In this document: one piece after another, positions 45,977 through 54,968 of the stretch
How the letters are laid out: each line of letters begins with the position of its first letter
Numbering within the stretch: position 1 is the stretch's first letter
Origin: an uncultured Clostridia bacterium
GTDB taxonomy: Bacteria; Bacillota; Clostridia; TANB77; CAG-508
DNA: 64,000 nucleotides
Direction of reading: 5' to 3'
Assembly (NCBI GenBank): GCA_934133175.1
Contig: CAKPAX010000001.1
Coordinates: 33,095 to 97,094, forward strand
Made by a program: the position numbers and the translations under genes
The notes under the pieces: generated by a model
The model's database searches: none
What the model was told of the DNA's origin: nothing
The model's input: only the letters and a program-made list of their open reading frames with translations

Positions 45977-46581
45977 CCTGTTTTCTTAATAAAGCCTTCC
46001 TCTTTTAAAGATTTTAACTCTCTCATCATTGCACTTCTATCTACATTTAAGTAGTCAGCTAAATCTGTAAAAGTATATGGCAAAATAAAAGTTTTATTTA
46101 AAGTCCTATTTGACAAAATAGAAAAATATTCTAATATTTTTTCACGAATTCCTCTTTTTGACAAAACTTCTATGTGTATATTTAAATCAACCATTTTGCT
46201 AAGCATTAAATTAGGAAGACTAGAAATAAGTCTTTCGTGAAATTTACAATTTTTTTTACATTTTTTTTGGAAGTGATCATAAGAAAAAAATAAAACTTCA
46301 CATTTCTTTTTTGCAACAACAAAAAGTTCATTATTAGTTGTTACTTGATAAAAGACTTCTCCAAAAATATCATTGGTAGAAAAGTGTTCTATTATATTTT
46401 TATTTCCTTTAAAATCATATCTAATTAAATCTGCAGTTCCATTTATTAAAAAGCAGATTTGATTTCTATTTACAAGATATGTTGTAATTATTTCACCTTT
46501 TTCAAAATATTTTACTTGAGTTTTAGAACAATGAAGACTAAAATCATGTATAAATTCTGAAATATTAAAATCTATTTTCAT
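45952..46581 (-). CDS. Crp/Fnr-family transcription regulator
   Basis: A 209-residue regulator with an N-terminal cyclic-nucleotide-binding-like beta-roll (VKYFEKGEIITTYLVNRNQICFLINGTADLIR, FSTNDIFGEVFYQ) and a C-terminal helix-turn-helix (TFTDLADYLNVDRSAMMRELKSLKEEGFI). No FNR-type four-Cys cluster pattern is present at the N-terminus, although CKKNCKFHE (about residues 108-116) contains Cys that could sense redox or bind haem. It is divergent from nrdD, and GTTGC-N4-GCAAC palindromes lie before both genes, suggesting autoregulation and control of nrdD. Confidence 0.85.
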   Translation of the reverse strand: MKIDFNISEFIHDFSLHCSKTQVKYFEKGEIITTYLVNRNQICFLINGTADLIRYDFKGNKNIIEHFSTNDIFGEVFYQVTTNNELFVVAKKKCEVLFFSYDHFQKKCKKNCKFHERLISSLPNLMLSKMVDLNIHIEVLSKRGIREKILEYFSILSNRTLNKTFILPYTFTDLADYLNVDRSAMMRELKSLKEEGFIKKTGNKITLLY

Positions 46582-46616
46582 ATAATCACCTTACATAATT
46601 ATTATAACGTAAAAAA

Positions 46617-46630
46617 GTTGCAAATGCAAC
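46617..46630. promoter_or_regulatory. Palindromic operator before the Crp/Fnr gene
   Basis: GTTGCAAATGCAAC. On the minus strand a TATAAT (plus 46601-46606) implies transcription from about 46594, placing the operator centre near -29, overlapping the -35, which fits negative autoregulation. Confidence 0.6.
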
Positions 46631-46825
46631 AATTAGTAATAATTAACATTAAATATATTATTTAAACCAATAAAAAAATGCTTAAATATAGGGAAAAAAT
46701 CATAATTGAGTAGAAGAAATACAAAAAAACAAAATGTAACATTTTTGTAACATAATTGTAATAAAACTCGAAAATTGTTAAAAAAACAAGGAATAAAAGT
46801 ACATGAAAAAAATAAAATATAAAAA

Positions 46826-46839
46826 GTTGCAATAGCAAC
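46826..46839. promoter_or_regulatory. Palindromic operator before nrdD
   Basis: GTTGCAATAGCAAC, same half-sites as the site at 46617. The nrdD -10 (TATAAT, 46861-46866) has no good -35, and the operator centre lies about 40.5 nt upstream of the inferred start, the classic position for Crp/Fnr class II activation. Confidence 0.6.
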
Positions 46840-46895
46840 AGAAAAAAACCTCAAAAACTATATAATTATAACAGCAAAACTAAGGGGGAAAGGTA

Positions 46896-49022
46896 ATGAA
46901 AGTTATAAAAAGAGATGGACGAGCTGTAGAATTTGATAGACAAAAAATTCAAGTTGCAATTGAAAAAGCAAATAATGAAGTAAAAGGAAGAGAAAAAGCT
47001 ACTAAAGAAGAAATAAAAGATATAATAAGACACATTGAAGAACTAGATAAAAAAAGAATACTAGTTGAAGATATTCAAGATATAATTGAACAACAACTAA
47101 TGGATATTAAAAAATTTGAATTAGCTAAAAAATATATAGTTTATAGATATACAAGAGCCTTAGTTAGAAAACAAAATACAACAGATGAGTCAATTTTAGG
47201 ATTGATAAAAACAACAAATAAAGAAGTAATGGAAGAAAATTCAAATAAAAATGCTGTTGTTGCATCTACTCAAAGAGACTTAATTGCTGGAGAAGTTTCA
47301 AAAGATTTAACAAAAAGAATGTTATTACCTGAAAAAATATCAAAAGCTCATGAAGAAGGAATTTTACATTTTCATGATGCGGATTATTTTTTACAACCAA
47401 TTTTTAATTGTTGCTTAATAAATATTGGAGATATGTTAGATAATGGTACTGTAATGAATGGAAAATTAATAGAAAGCCCAAAGAGTTTTCAAGTTGCATG
47501 TACTGTTACAACACAAATAATTGCAGCAGTTGCAAGTAGCCAATATGGTGGCCAATCTGTTGATATAAAACATTTAGGAAAATATTTAAGAAAAAGTTAT
47601 AATAAATTTAAAAATAAGTTAAATGAACAATATAAAGGAAAATTATCTGATGCAATTATAGACGACATTGCAAAACAACAACTACAAGGAGAACTTTCAG
47701 CAGGAGTTCAAACAATTCAGTATCAAATAAATACTTTAATGACAACAAATGGTCAATCTCCATTTGTAACATTATTTTTAAATTTAGATAAAGATGATGA
47801 ATATATAGAAGAAAATGCTATGATAATAGAAGAGATTCTAAAACAAAGATATCAAGGTATAAAAAATGAAAAAGGTGTATATGTTACACCAGCATTTCCA
47901 AAGTTAATTTATGTTTTAGATGAACACAATTGTTTAAAGGGTGGAAAATATGATTATTTAACAAAACTTGCAGTTAAATGTTCTTCTAAAAGATTATATC
48001 CAGATTACATTTCTGCTAAAAAAATGCGTGAAAATTATGAGGGAAATGTATTTAGTCCAATGGGATGTAGAAGCTTTTTATCTACATGGAAAGATGAAAA
48101 CGGAAAATATAAATTTGAAGGAAGATTTAATCAAGGTGTTGTAAGTATAAACTTACCTCAAGTTGGTATCATTGCTGATGGAGATGAAGAAAAATTCTGG
48201 AAATTATTAGATGAAAGATTAGAATTGTGTAAAGAAGCTTTAATGTGTAGACACTATGCATTACTTGGAACAACATCAGATATAAGCCCAATACATTGGA
48301 GATACGGTGCAATTGCAAGATTAAAGCAAGGAGAAAAAATTGATAAATTATTAAAAGATGGTTATTCAACAATTTCTTTAGGGTATATAGGATTATATGA
48401 AACAACAAAGCTAATGAAAGGTGTATCACATACAACAGAAGAAGGACATGAATTTGCTCTAAGAGTTATGAAACATTTAAGAGAAAAAACAGACGAATGG
48501 AAAAAAGAAACCGGAATTGGTTTTGGACTTTATGGAACACCTGCAGAGAGTTTGTGTTACAGATTTGCAAGAATAGATAAAGAAAAATTTGGAACAATAG
48601 AAGATGTAACAGATAAAGGGTATTATACAAATTCTTACCATGTTGATGTTAGAGAAAAAATTGATGCATTTAAAAAATTAGCATTTGAAAGTGAATTTCA
48701 AAATATATCATCAGGTGGAGCTATATCATATATAGAAATACCAAATATGCAAAAAAACTTACAAGCACTAGAAGACATTGTTAAATTTATATATGAAAAT
48801 ATTCAATATGCAGAATTTAATACTAAATCAGATTATTGTCATGTATGTGGATATGATGGAGAAATAAAAATAAATGATAATGACGAATGGGAATGTCCTC
48901 AATGTGGTAATAAAGATCATAATAAAATGAATGTTACAAGAAGAACTTGTGGATATTTGGGAGAAAACTTTTGGAATGTTGGAAAAACTAAAGAAATAAA
49001 ATCAAGAGTTTTACATTTATAA
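46896..49022 (+). CDS. nrdD: Anaerobic ribonucleoside-triphosphate reductase
   Basis: A 708-residue glycyl-radical enzyme making dNTPs without oxygen. The N-terminal ATP-cone (VIKRDGRAVEFDRQKIQVAIEKA) supplies allosteric control. The large barrel holds HFHDADYFLQPIFNCCLIN and VSPMGCR-like NVFSPMGCRSFL catalytic-Cys regions. The C-terminus has a zinc site (CHVCGYDG...CPQCGNK) and the radical loop RRTCGYLG with its Gly near residue 690. The activase NrdG is not next to it; tmRNA follows. The GTTGC-N4-GCAAC site and the divergent Crp/Fnr gene point to redox-linked regulation. Strict or facultative anaerobiosis is implied. Confidence 0.97.
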   Translation: MKVIKRDGRAVEFDRQKIQVAIEKANNEVKGREKATKEEIKDIIRHIEELDKKRILVEDIQDIIEQQLMDIKKFELAKKYIVYRYTRALVRKQNTTDESILGLIKTTNKEVMEENSNKNAVVASTQRDLIAGEVSKDLTKRMLLPEKISKAHEEGILHFHDADYFLQPIFNCCLINIGDMLDNGTVMNGKLIESPKSFQVACTVTTQIIAAVASSQYGGQSVDIKHLGKYLRKSYNKFKNKLNEQYKGKLSDAIIDDIAKQQLQGELSAGVQTIQYQINTLMTTNGQSPFVTLFLNLDKDDEYIEENAMIIEEILKQRYQGIKNEKGVYVTPAFPKLIYVLDEHNCLKGGKYDYLTKLAVKCSSKRLYPDYISAKKMRENYEGNVFSPMGCRSFLSTWKDENGKYKFEGRFNQGVVSINLPQVGIIADGDEEKFWKLLDERLELCKEALMCRHYALLGTTSDISPIHWRYGAIARLKQGEKIDKLLKDGYSTISLGYIGLYETTKLMKGVSHTTEEGHEFALRVMKHLREKTDEWKKETGIGFGLYGTPAESLCYRFARIDKEKFGTIEDVTDKGYYTNSYHVDVREKIDAFKKLAFESEFQNISSGGAISYIEIPNMQKNLQALEDIVKFIYENIQYAEFNTKSDYCHVCGYDGEIKINDNDEWECPQCGNKDHNKMNVTRRTCGYLGENFWNVGKTKEIKSRVLHL

Positions 49023-49031
49023 TAAATTAAT

Positions 49032-49064
49032 TAAGAGTGTATTAATATTTTTAATACACTCTTA
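49032..49064. terminator. Inverted repeat after nrdD
   Basis: A 13-bp perfect stem TAAGAGTGTATTA (49032-49044) with TAATACACTCTTA (49052-49064). The T-run is in the loop rather than after the stem, so termination is likely but not certain. Confidence 0.6.
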
Positions 49065-49094
49065 TAGAATTATTAAATATAGATAAAGAGTATG

Positions 49095-49123
49095 TTGATA
49101 AAAAAAGTAAAACGTAGTATAAT
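49095..49123 (+). promoter_or_regulatory. Promoter for tmRNA
   Basis: TTGATA at 49095-49100 and consensus TATAAT at 49118-49123 with 17 bp between; transcription would start about 8 nt before the RNA's 5' end. Confidence 0.7.
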
Positions 49124-49137
49124 AAATAATAGTTTAT

Positions 49138-49491
49138 GGGGGTGTAATGGCTTCGACATTATACTAGAAGCATGAATAGCGAGTAGTGGATTCTCGTTGG
49201 CCACTTAAAAAAACGGGAAAATAAAAATAAACGCTGATAATCAAGAATTAGCATTTGCTGCCTAATTGCGGCAACGTCTTATTAAATGTCCCACACATTT
49301 AAATAAGGCGCAATATTAGTGGGAAACAAAGCTACTTTTGCTTTAGAAGTAGTGGGTAATTAAGTAAAGCTATATTTAAATTAAACGTGTTTGTTCGTGT
49401 AATTTAAATGAAAATAAATAACAAACTGCACTCGGAGAAATTTGTGTGGAAAGTATTATGGACAGGAGTTCGATTCTCCTCACCTCCACCA
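49138..49491 (+). ncRNA. ssrA: tmRNA (trans-translation RNA)
   Basis: The 5' end GGGGGTG pairs with 3' CACCTCC to form the acceptor stem, followed by A and an encoded CCA; a GTTCGATTC T-loop is present near the 3' end. The tag reading frame (49233-49265) encodes ADNQELAFAA then a stop, a typical proteolysis tag. tmRNA with SmpB rescues stalled ribosomes. An organism in which CGG stalls or shifts ribosomes would depend on it, though that link is conjecture. One-piece (not permuted) form, about 354 nt. Confidence 0.95.
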
Positions 49492-49523
49492 ATGACATAT
49501 CTGCTCGAATTAGCAGATAGATT

Positions 49524-49560
49524 AAAAATCATTCAAATAAGTTGGATGATTTTTTTCTTT
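49524..49560 (+). terminator. Terminator after tmRNA
   Basis: Stem AAAATCATTCAA (49525-49536) with TTGGATGATTTT (49542-49553), one G-U pair, then T-run. Confidence 0.85.
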
Positions 49561-49741
49561 TATAATATTACCTAAAATTTATTGTTATTTTTTTGTAATG
49601 ATATAATAAAAATAAAATAAAGTATTGAAAAAAATTAAATGTATAGATATAATAAAAACAATTATTTTGTTGAAGATGTTTGGTCAAATTAATGTATTAT
49701 AGAATTTGTACACAAACGTGAAAAAGAAGGGAATGATAAAA

Positions 49742-50395
49742 ATGAAAAAGAAAAAATTAATGATGATAACTATGGCATTAATGTTAATAATTACAGCAAA
49801 ATCAACTTATGCAATGCAATCAAGACCAGATGGAACAAGCAAATTGGGTCAGTATGCAAATTATTATTTTACAGAAATAAGAAAAATGGAATCAACAGTA
49901 TTAGGATTGCCAACAAATTTTAATATAACAACATGGTTAGATTCTAGTGGTAATGGTGTAGATGTACACATGGCAAAAAATACAGAATGGGGAACGGCAG
50001 CAATGCTTTCAGCTTCTGCTTATGGAACAGCACCAAGTGGTAATTCTTCTGCAACAACAACAGGAAATGCAACAGGGGTATATCAAATGGCAGATGGAAT
50101 ATGGGAATATGTGGCTGGAATATGGGATGCTAGTAATGATTATATATCAACAATAAGTGTTGCAAATCCAAGGTATTATAATTTATATACAAGCCAAGTT
50201 TCTATTCCGGGTGATTCTACAATAGAAACACAAGGATGGAAAGGCTCTTCTAATACGGTTGCATTTGTTACTTCAAATCTTCCAATATTTTCGCATAGTG
50301 AGAATACATTGTTTGGATATGATCGTGGTAATGGTGCTAATAGTGGTGGACGTGGTAGTTCACGTGCTGTAATGTTAATGGGAGCCGGACTTTAA
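49742..50395 (+). CDS. Secreted FGE/C-type-lectin-like protein
   Basis: A 217-residue exported protein from ATG 49742 (an upstream ATG at 49733 and a TTG at 49706 are less well placed to AAGAAGGGA). The signal peptide ends near TAKSTYAMQ. The mature protein resembles only the C-terminal domain of the gene at 11005: KNTEWGTAAMLSASAYG, TTGNATGVYQMADGIWEYVAG, and a C-terminus rich in Gly, Asn and Arg. It lacks the pilin-like helix. The last 110 nt contain four CGT Arg codons and a run of ten NNT codons (50320-50349), atypical for this genome. Probably a secreted or wall-associated binding domain. Confidence 0.65.
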   Translation: MKKKKLMMITMALMLIITAKSTYAMQSRPDGTSKLGQYANYYFTEIRKMESTVLGLPTNFNITTWLDSSGNGVDVHMAKNTEWGTAAMLSASAYGTAPSGNSSATTTGNATGVYQMADGIWEYVAGIWDASNDYISTISVANPRYYNLYTSQVSIPGDSTIETQGWKGSSNTVAFVTSNLPIFSHSENTLFGYDRGNGANSGGRGSSRAVMLMGAGL

Positions 50396-50432
50396 TAAAC
50401 AATATAAAATAAACTAGAAAAGGAGGCAGACA

Positions 50433-52658
50433 TTGAAAAATAAGGGAATAACACTAATAGCATTAGTAATTACAATAATAGTATTATTAATATTAGCTGG
50501 AGTATCAATTGCAATGTTAACAGGAGATAATGGTTTATTAACAAATGCACAGAAATCTTCATTTGCAACAGAAATGAAAGCTGTAAAAGAACAAGTAGAC
50601 TTGAAAAAAACACAAATGCAATTAGAAAATATAGGTTCAAGTACAAGTGGACAAATATTTGAAAACAATGTAAATATTACAGATAAAATGCCTAATACAT
50701 TAAAACAAGAAATAATGTATTTTAGAGATGGACAAGACAAAGAAAAGAAACCATCAGATTATAATGTAGAAAACTTTGAAAAATATATAATAAAATCTGA
50801 AGATGGAAAAATAGAAAGAATGTATGTAATAGATAAAAAAACAGCAAATGGAAAAGAAAATACATATATATATGATGAAAAAACAGATATAGTATATAAA
50901 ATAAAACAAACTAAAATTGGAGGAAAAACATATCATAGTTATGAGGCTATGTCATTAGGAAATGGAGGAACAGCAGAAGATGAAGACAGTACAGATACCT
51001 CTAAAGGAGATAAAACAGCAAAAGCAAGTAATTATGAAAAAAATGGAGATGTATATTTAAATACACCAGATTTACAAAACTTAGATCCAGAAACAACATA
51101 TTATATAACATATGATGAAAGTGGAAGTAATCCATATATAGCAGGAAGAATAGATAGAATAGATCCACCAGGAAACTGGTATAATTATGGAGAAAAGAAG
51201 TGGGCAAATGTAGTAACAGTGTCCAATAATCAAGTTGTATGGTGGGTATGGATACCAAGATATAAATATGTAGCAAATGCATCAGAACAAATGGTGGATG
51301 TAAAATTTGTGAGCATAGAAAATGAATATAAAAATGGTTCAGGACAAGTAGAAGAATTATCAAGTGAATATAAAATGCCAGAAAGTTTTAAATTTGGGGA
51401 CGAAGAAAATGGATATAAAGAGTTAGCGGGATATTGGATGGCAAAATATGAAACACAAGAAGAAGTATCGGAATTAATAGCAACAGAACCAAGTATAAAT
51501 TCAATAAAAGTCTATACAAGTAAAACAACAGCAGATACATATAATATATTTATAAATGGAGAAAGAAAATATGAAAATGTAACATTACCATATAATATAA
51601 CTGGTTTAAAAGCAAATACAAAATATGATATATGTGTGGCAAATGGAGAAAACATAGTAGCTAGAAAACAAGTAACAACAAAGGATATAGAAGTTTCATT
51701 AGAAGGATTAGATCAAAGCCATACTTACTATGTAACATATGATGAAAATGGAAATAATCCTCAAATAGCTGGAAGAATGGATAAAGTACAAAGACCAGAA
51801 AATTGGTATAATTACGGAGAAAAGAAATGGGCTAATATAATAACTGTTAATGGAAGTTCAGTAGCATATTGGGTATGGATACCAAGATATGAATATATAA
51901 CAATAAATGCGATGAATCAAACAGATATAACATATATACCAGTAACTCAAACAGATCCAGACCCTGGATATAAAATACCAGATAGCTTTAAATTTGGAGA
52001 TGAAGAAAGTGGATATAAACAGCTAGCAGGATATTGGATAAGTAAATATGAAGTAACAGAAGATCCAGAAACAATAGGATTAAATCCACAAATAGGAGGA
52101 ATAACGGTAACAGCAAGCAAAGCAGCAAGTGATAGGAATTATGATGTATATGTGGATGGAGAACTAAAATATAGTGGTGTGTTACCACATACAATTGATG
52201 GACTAGAGCAAAACAAAAAATACGAAATATATGTATTAAAAGATGGAATGATGTTGGGTGCAGATGATGTGACAACGAAAGCTATAGAAATAGATATGAC
52301 TGGATTAAATAAAGAACATACATATTATGTAGTATATAATACAGATGGAACAAGTCAATTAACATCAATAACAGAAGCGGAACCGGAAAATTGGTATAAT
52401 TATAGTGAGAAAAGATGGGCAAATATAGTAACCAAAAATGAAGATGGAAGTCAAGAAGCATGGTGGGTATATATACCAAGATATGAATATAAAACAGAGA
52501 CCGGAGGACAAATAGTAGATATAAAATTTATACCAAAAGAACAAACAGATGCTGATCCTGGATATGTAATACCAGATAGCTTTAAATTTGGTGATGAAGA
52601 AAATGGATATAGACAATTAGCCGGATATTGGATAAGTAAGTATGAAGTAAGTGAATAA
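50433..52658 (+). CDS. Pilin-like surface protein with three WYNYxEKxWAN modules
   Basis: A 741-residue protein starting at TTG 50433 behind AAAGGAGG. The N-terminal pilin-like helix (GITLIALVITIIVLLILAG) lacks Glu5. From about residue 215 three modules of roughly 200 residues repeat: a Tyr-rich strand (TYYITYDESG / TYYVTYDENG / TYYVVYNTDG), NWYNYGEKKWAN, WVWIPRYEY and KFGDEENGYKELAGYW, with fibronectin-III-like spacers (VYTSKTTADTYNIFINGERKY) between. It ends after the third KFGDEENGYRQLAGYW without the lectin-like end of its relatives. Likely an extended surface adhesin or stalk. The near-identical modules could recombine and change copy number. Confidence 0.7.
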   Translation: MKNKGITLIALVITIIVLLILAGVSIAMLTGDNGLLTNAQKSSFATEMKAVKEQVDLKKTQMQLENIGSSTSGQIFENNVNITDKMPNTLKQEIMYFRDGQDKEKKPSDYNVENFEKYIIKSEDGKIERMYVIDKKTANGKENTYIYDEKTDIVYKIKQTKIGGKTYHSYEAMSLGNGGTAEDEDSTDTSKGDKTAKASNYEKNGDVYLNTPDLQNLDPETTYYITYDESGSNPYIAGRIDRIDPPGNWYNYGEKKWANVVTVSNNQVVWWVWIPRYKYVANASEQMVDVKFVSIENEYKNGSGQVEELSSEYKMPESFKFGDEENGYKELAGYWMAKYETQEEVSELIATEPSINSIKVYTSKTTADTYNIFINGERKYENVTLPYNITGLKANTKYDICVANGENIVARKQVTTKDIEVSLEGLDQSHTYYVTYDENGNNPQIAGRMDKVQRPENWYNYGEKKWANIITVNGSSVAYWVWIPRYEYITINAMNQTDITYIPVTQTDPDPGYKIPDSFKFGDEESGYKQLAGYWISKYEVTEDPETIGLNPQIGGITVTASKAASDRNYDVYVDGELKYSGVLPHTIDGLEQNKKYEIYVLKDGMMLGADDVTTKAIEIDMTGLNKEHTYYVVYNTDGTSQLTSITEAEPENWYNYSEKRWANIVTKNEDGSQEAWWVYIPRYEYKTETGGQIVDIKFIPKEQTDADPGYVIPDSFKFGDEENGYRQLAGYWISKYEVSE

Positions 52659-52671
52659 AAATACTATATAT

Positions 52672-52711
52672 AAAAAATAAATTCTATGTAAAAGCATAGA
52701 ATTTATTTTTT
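52672..52711 (+). terminator. Terminator after repeat-bearing surface gene
   Basis: A 17-bp perfect stem from AAAAAATAAATTCTATG (52672-52688) with its complement (52695-52711), the 3' arm ending in a T-run. Confidence 0.85.
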
Positions 52712-52792
52712 ATATTATTTGTAAATATATTGATTTTTATAATTTTGTTATGATATTATAAGATTGTAAAAAATATAAAGGAGATGAATATT

Positions 52793-53338
52793 ATGATATA
52801 TATTATAATAGCAATAGTTGTTTTATTAGTTATATATGTTTTAACACAATACAATTCATTTGTAAAATTAAGAAATACAGTAAAAGAAGCATTTTCAACA
52901 ATGGATATTTATTTGAAAAAGAGATGGGATTTAATACCAAATTTAGTAGAAACAGTTAAAGGGTATGCTAAACATGAAAGTGAAACATTAGAAAAAATTG
53001 TGCAAGCAAGAAATTTATCTTATGATAAAATGTCAGAAACAGAAAAAATTGAAGCAAACCAAACTATAACTTCAGGATTATCAAAATTGATTGCGATAGC
53101 AGAAAATTATCCAGAATTAAAAGCTAATGGAAATTTTACCCAATTAATGGCAGAATTGTCAAAAACTGAAGAAGATATAGCTAACTCTAGAAAATATTAT
53201 AATGGAGTTGTAAAAGAAATGAATACAAAAATAGAAATGTTCCCAAGTAATATAGTTGCAGCTATTTTTGGATTTAAACAATCAAAAATGTTTGAAACAA
53301 GTGAAGAAGAAAGAAATAATGTTAAAGTGAGTTTTTAG
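52793..53338 (+). CDS. LemA family protein
   Basis: A 181-residue protein from ATG 52793 (the ATG at 52784 touches the AAAGGAG site). One N-terminal helix (YIIIAIVVLLVIYVLTQYNSFVKLRN) anchors it, followed by the four-helix LemA domain with LKKRWDLIPNLVETVKGYAKHE and SRKYYNGVVKEMNTKIEMFPSNIVA, both family signatures. LemA proteins are membrane-associated, of unclear function, and are commonly encoded before a DUF2207 protein, as here (next gene starts 2 nt later). Confidence 0.93.
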   Translation: MIYIIIAIVVLLVIYVLTQYNSFVKLRNTVKEAFSTMDIYLKKRWDLIPNLVETVKGYAKHESETLEKIVQARNLSYDKMSETEKIEANQTITSGLSKLIAIAENYPELKANGNFTQLMAELSKTEEDIANSRKYYNGVVKEMNTKIEMFPSNIVAAIFGFKQSKMFETSEEERNNVKVSF

Positions 53339-53340
53339 GT

Positions 53341-54942
53341 ATGATAAAAAATAAAAACAAAACAAAGGTAATGGTAATTTTTTTTATATGGATAGTACTA
53401 CTTATTTTAATTCCATTAATAACCTCAAAGATAAATGATATTAAGAAAAAAGAAAATATTTCATATATTTCGTCTGGATATGAAATAGAAAAATATGATA
53501 TTGCTTTAGATGTAGGTAAAAATAGCAAAATTGATGTAACAGAAAATATAACAATAAAAGTGCCAAATGATGGGCAATTTAATGGTATTTATAAATCAAT
53601 TCCATTATGGCAAAGATATTATAATGAAGATGGAAAAGAAATAAAAAGAAAAGTTGATATTACTAATTTTAGAGCGATAGGAGAAAAGTTTGTTTTAAAT
53701 AAAAAGAATGATAAAATCGGAATTAAAATTGGTAGTGCTCGCACTACCATTAATTCTGGAATCCATACATATACAATAAAATACAGATATAATATAGGAA
53801 AAGATTTAAATAATAAAAAAGATGAATTTGTATTTAATGTTTTTGATAATTATGATAATACAAGTATAAACAATGTATCTATAAGTATTAATATGCCTAA
53901 AAGTATAGGAGACAGTAAAATAAAATTTGTAAATGAAAATAAAGATATAACTAAAAATGTTAGTTATAAATTAGAAGATAATTCAATTAAAGCAGATGTA
54001 AATAATTATAAATTAGATAATGCACTTACTATAAAAATAGATTTACCTAATAATTATTTTGTGGGAAGCACTTACAATTATGGATATATAAGTTTATGTA
54101 TATATATCATAACAATTGCTATTGCAATTGCAACATATATAATGTGGGCTAAATATGGAAAAAACTTTGAAAGAAAATATAAAACAGTTGAATTTTATGC
54201 ACCTGATGACTTAGATGCATCAGAAGTAGGATATGTTTATGGAGAAACTAGTATAAAAAAATTAGTAACAGCGCTATTAATACAATTGGCTAGTAAAAAT
54301 TATATAGCAATTGAAAAAATAGAAGGTGAAAAATATAAGATAATTAATATAAAAGAAAATAGTTCTAAATTAAAGAAATTATCTATAAATGAACAACTTG
54401 TATATTCAGAATTATTTAAAAAGGGTAATGAAAATATACTAAGTGAAGATAAATCTTTTGTTAATATATTTCCTAAAATAAATAGTAGTTTAGAAAATGT
54501 TTTTGATAAAAAAATAAATGATAATAAATCTAAAAAATTATCTAATATAACAATTTTAGTATTATTATGTTCTGTTATTGCGTGGACGATTTCATATATT
54601 TATATAAATGATTTAAATCCTCAATTAAATTGGTTATGTATTTTATCGTTTATATCAATATTTATTACTGGTTTTTTTGCTATATTTATGCAGAGAAAAA
54701 CAGAATATGGAGAAACAATTACTGCTAAAGTATTAGGATTTAAAGATTATTTAATTCATGCAGAAAAAGAAAAAATTGAAAAACTAGTTGAAGAAAATCC
54801 AAATTATTTTTATGAGATATTACCATACACTTATGTTTTAGGAGTTTCAGAAAAATGGATAAAAATATTTGAAAAAAATAATATTCCTAATATAGATTTG
54901 GGTTCAATAAATAATTATGAGAATAGATTATTTATAATTTAA
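53341..54942 (+). CDS. DUF2207-family membrane protein
   Basis: A 533-residue protein: an N-terminal helix (about 8-25), a large external beta domain (YEIEKYDIALDVGKNSKIDVTENITIKVPNDGQFNGIYKSIPL), a membrane helix (about 245-265), a cytosolic region with a winged-helix-like part (ETSIKKLVTALLIQLASKNYIAIEK) and paired helices (about 402-445), then KVLGFKDYLIHAEKEKIEKLVEENPNYFYEILPYTYVLGVSEKWIKIFE. All match DUF2207 partners of LemA. The pair may act in envelope signalling; no biochemical role is established. It is translationally coupled to lemA. Confidence 0.85.
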   Translation: MIKNKNKTKVMVIFFIWIVLLILIPLITSKINDIKKKENISYISSGYEIEKYDIALDVGKNSKIDVTENITIKVPNDGQFNGIYKSIPLWQRYYNEDGKEIKRKVDITNFRAIGEKFVLNKKNDKIGIKIGSARTTINSGIHTYTIKYRYNIGKDLNNKKDEFVFNVFDNYDNTSINNVSISINMPKSIGDSKIKFVNENKDITKNVSYKLEDNSIKADVNNYKLDNALTIKIDLPNNYFVGSTYNYGYISLCIYIITIAIAIATYIMWAKYGKNFERKYKTVEFYAPDDLDASEVGYVYGETSIKKLVTALLIQLASKNYIAIEKIEGEKYKIINIKENSSKLKKLSINEQLVYSELFKKGNENILSEDKSFVNIFPKINSSLENVFDKKINDNKSKKLSNITILVLLCSVIAWTISYIYINDLNPQLNWLCILSFISIFITGFFAIFMQRKTEYGETITAKVLGFKDYLIHAEKEKIEKLVEENPNYFYEILPYTYVLGVSEKWIKIFEKNNIPNIDLGSINNYENRLFII

Positions 54943-54968
54943 AAATATTAATTATATGGAGATAGAAA

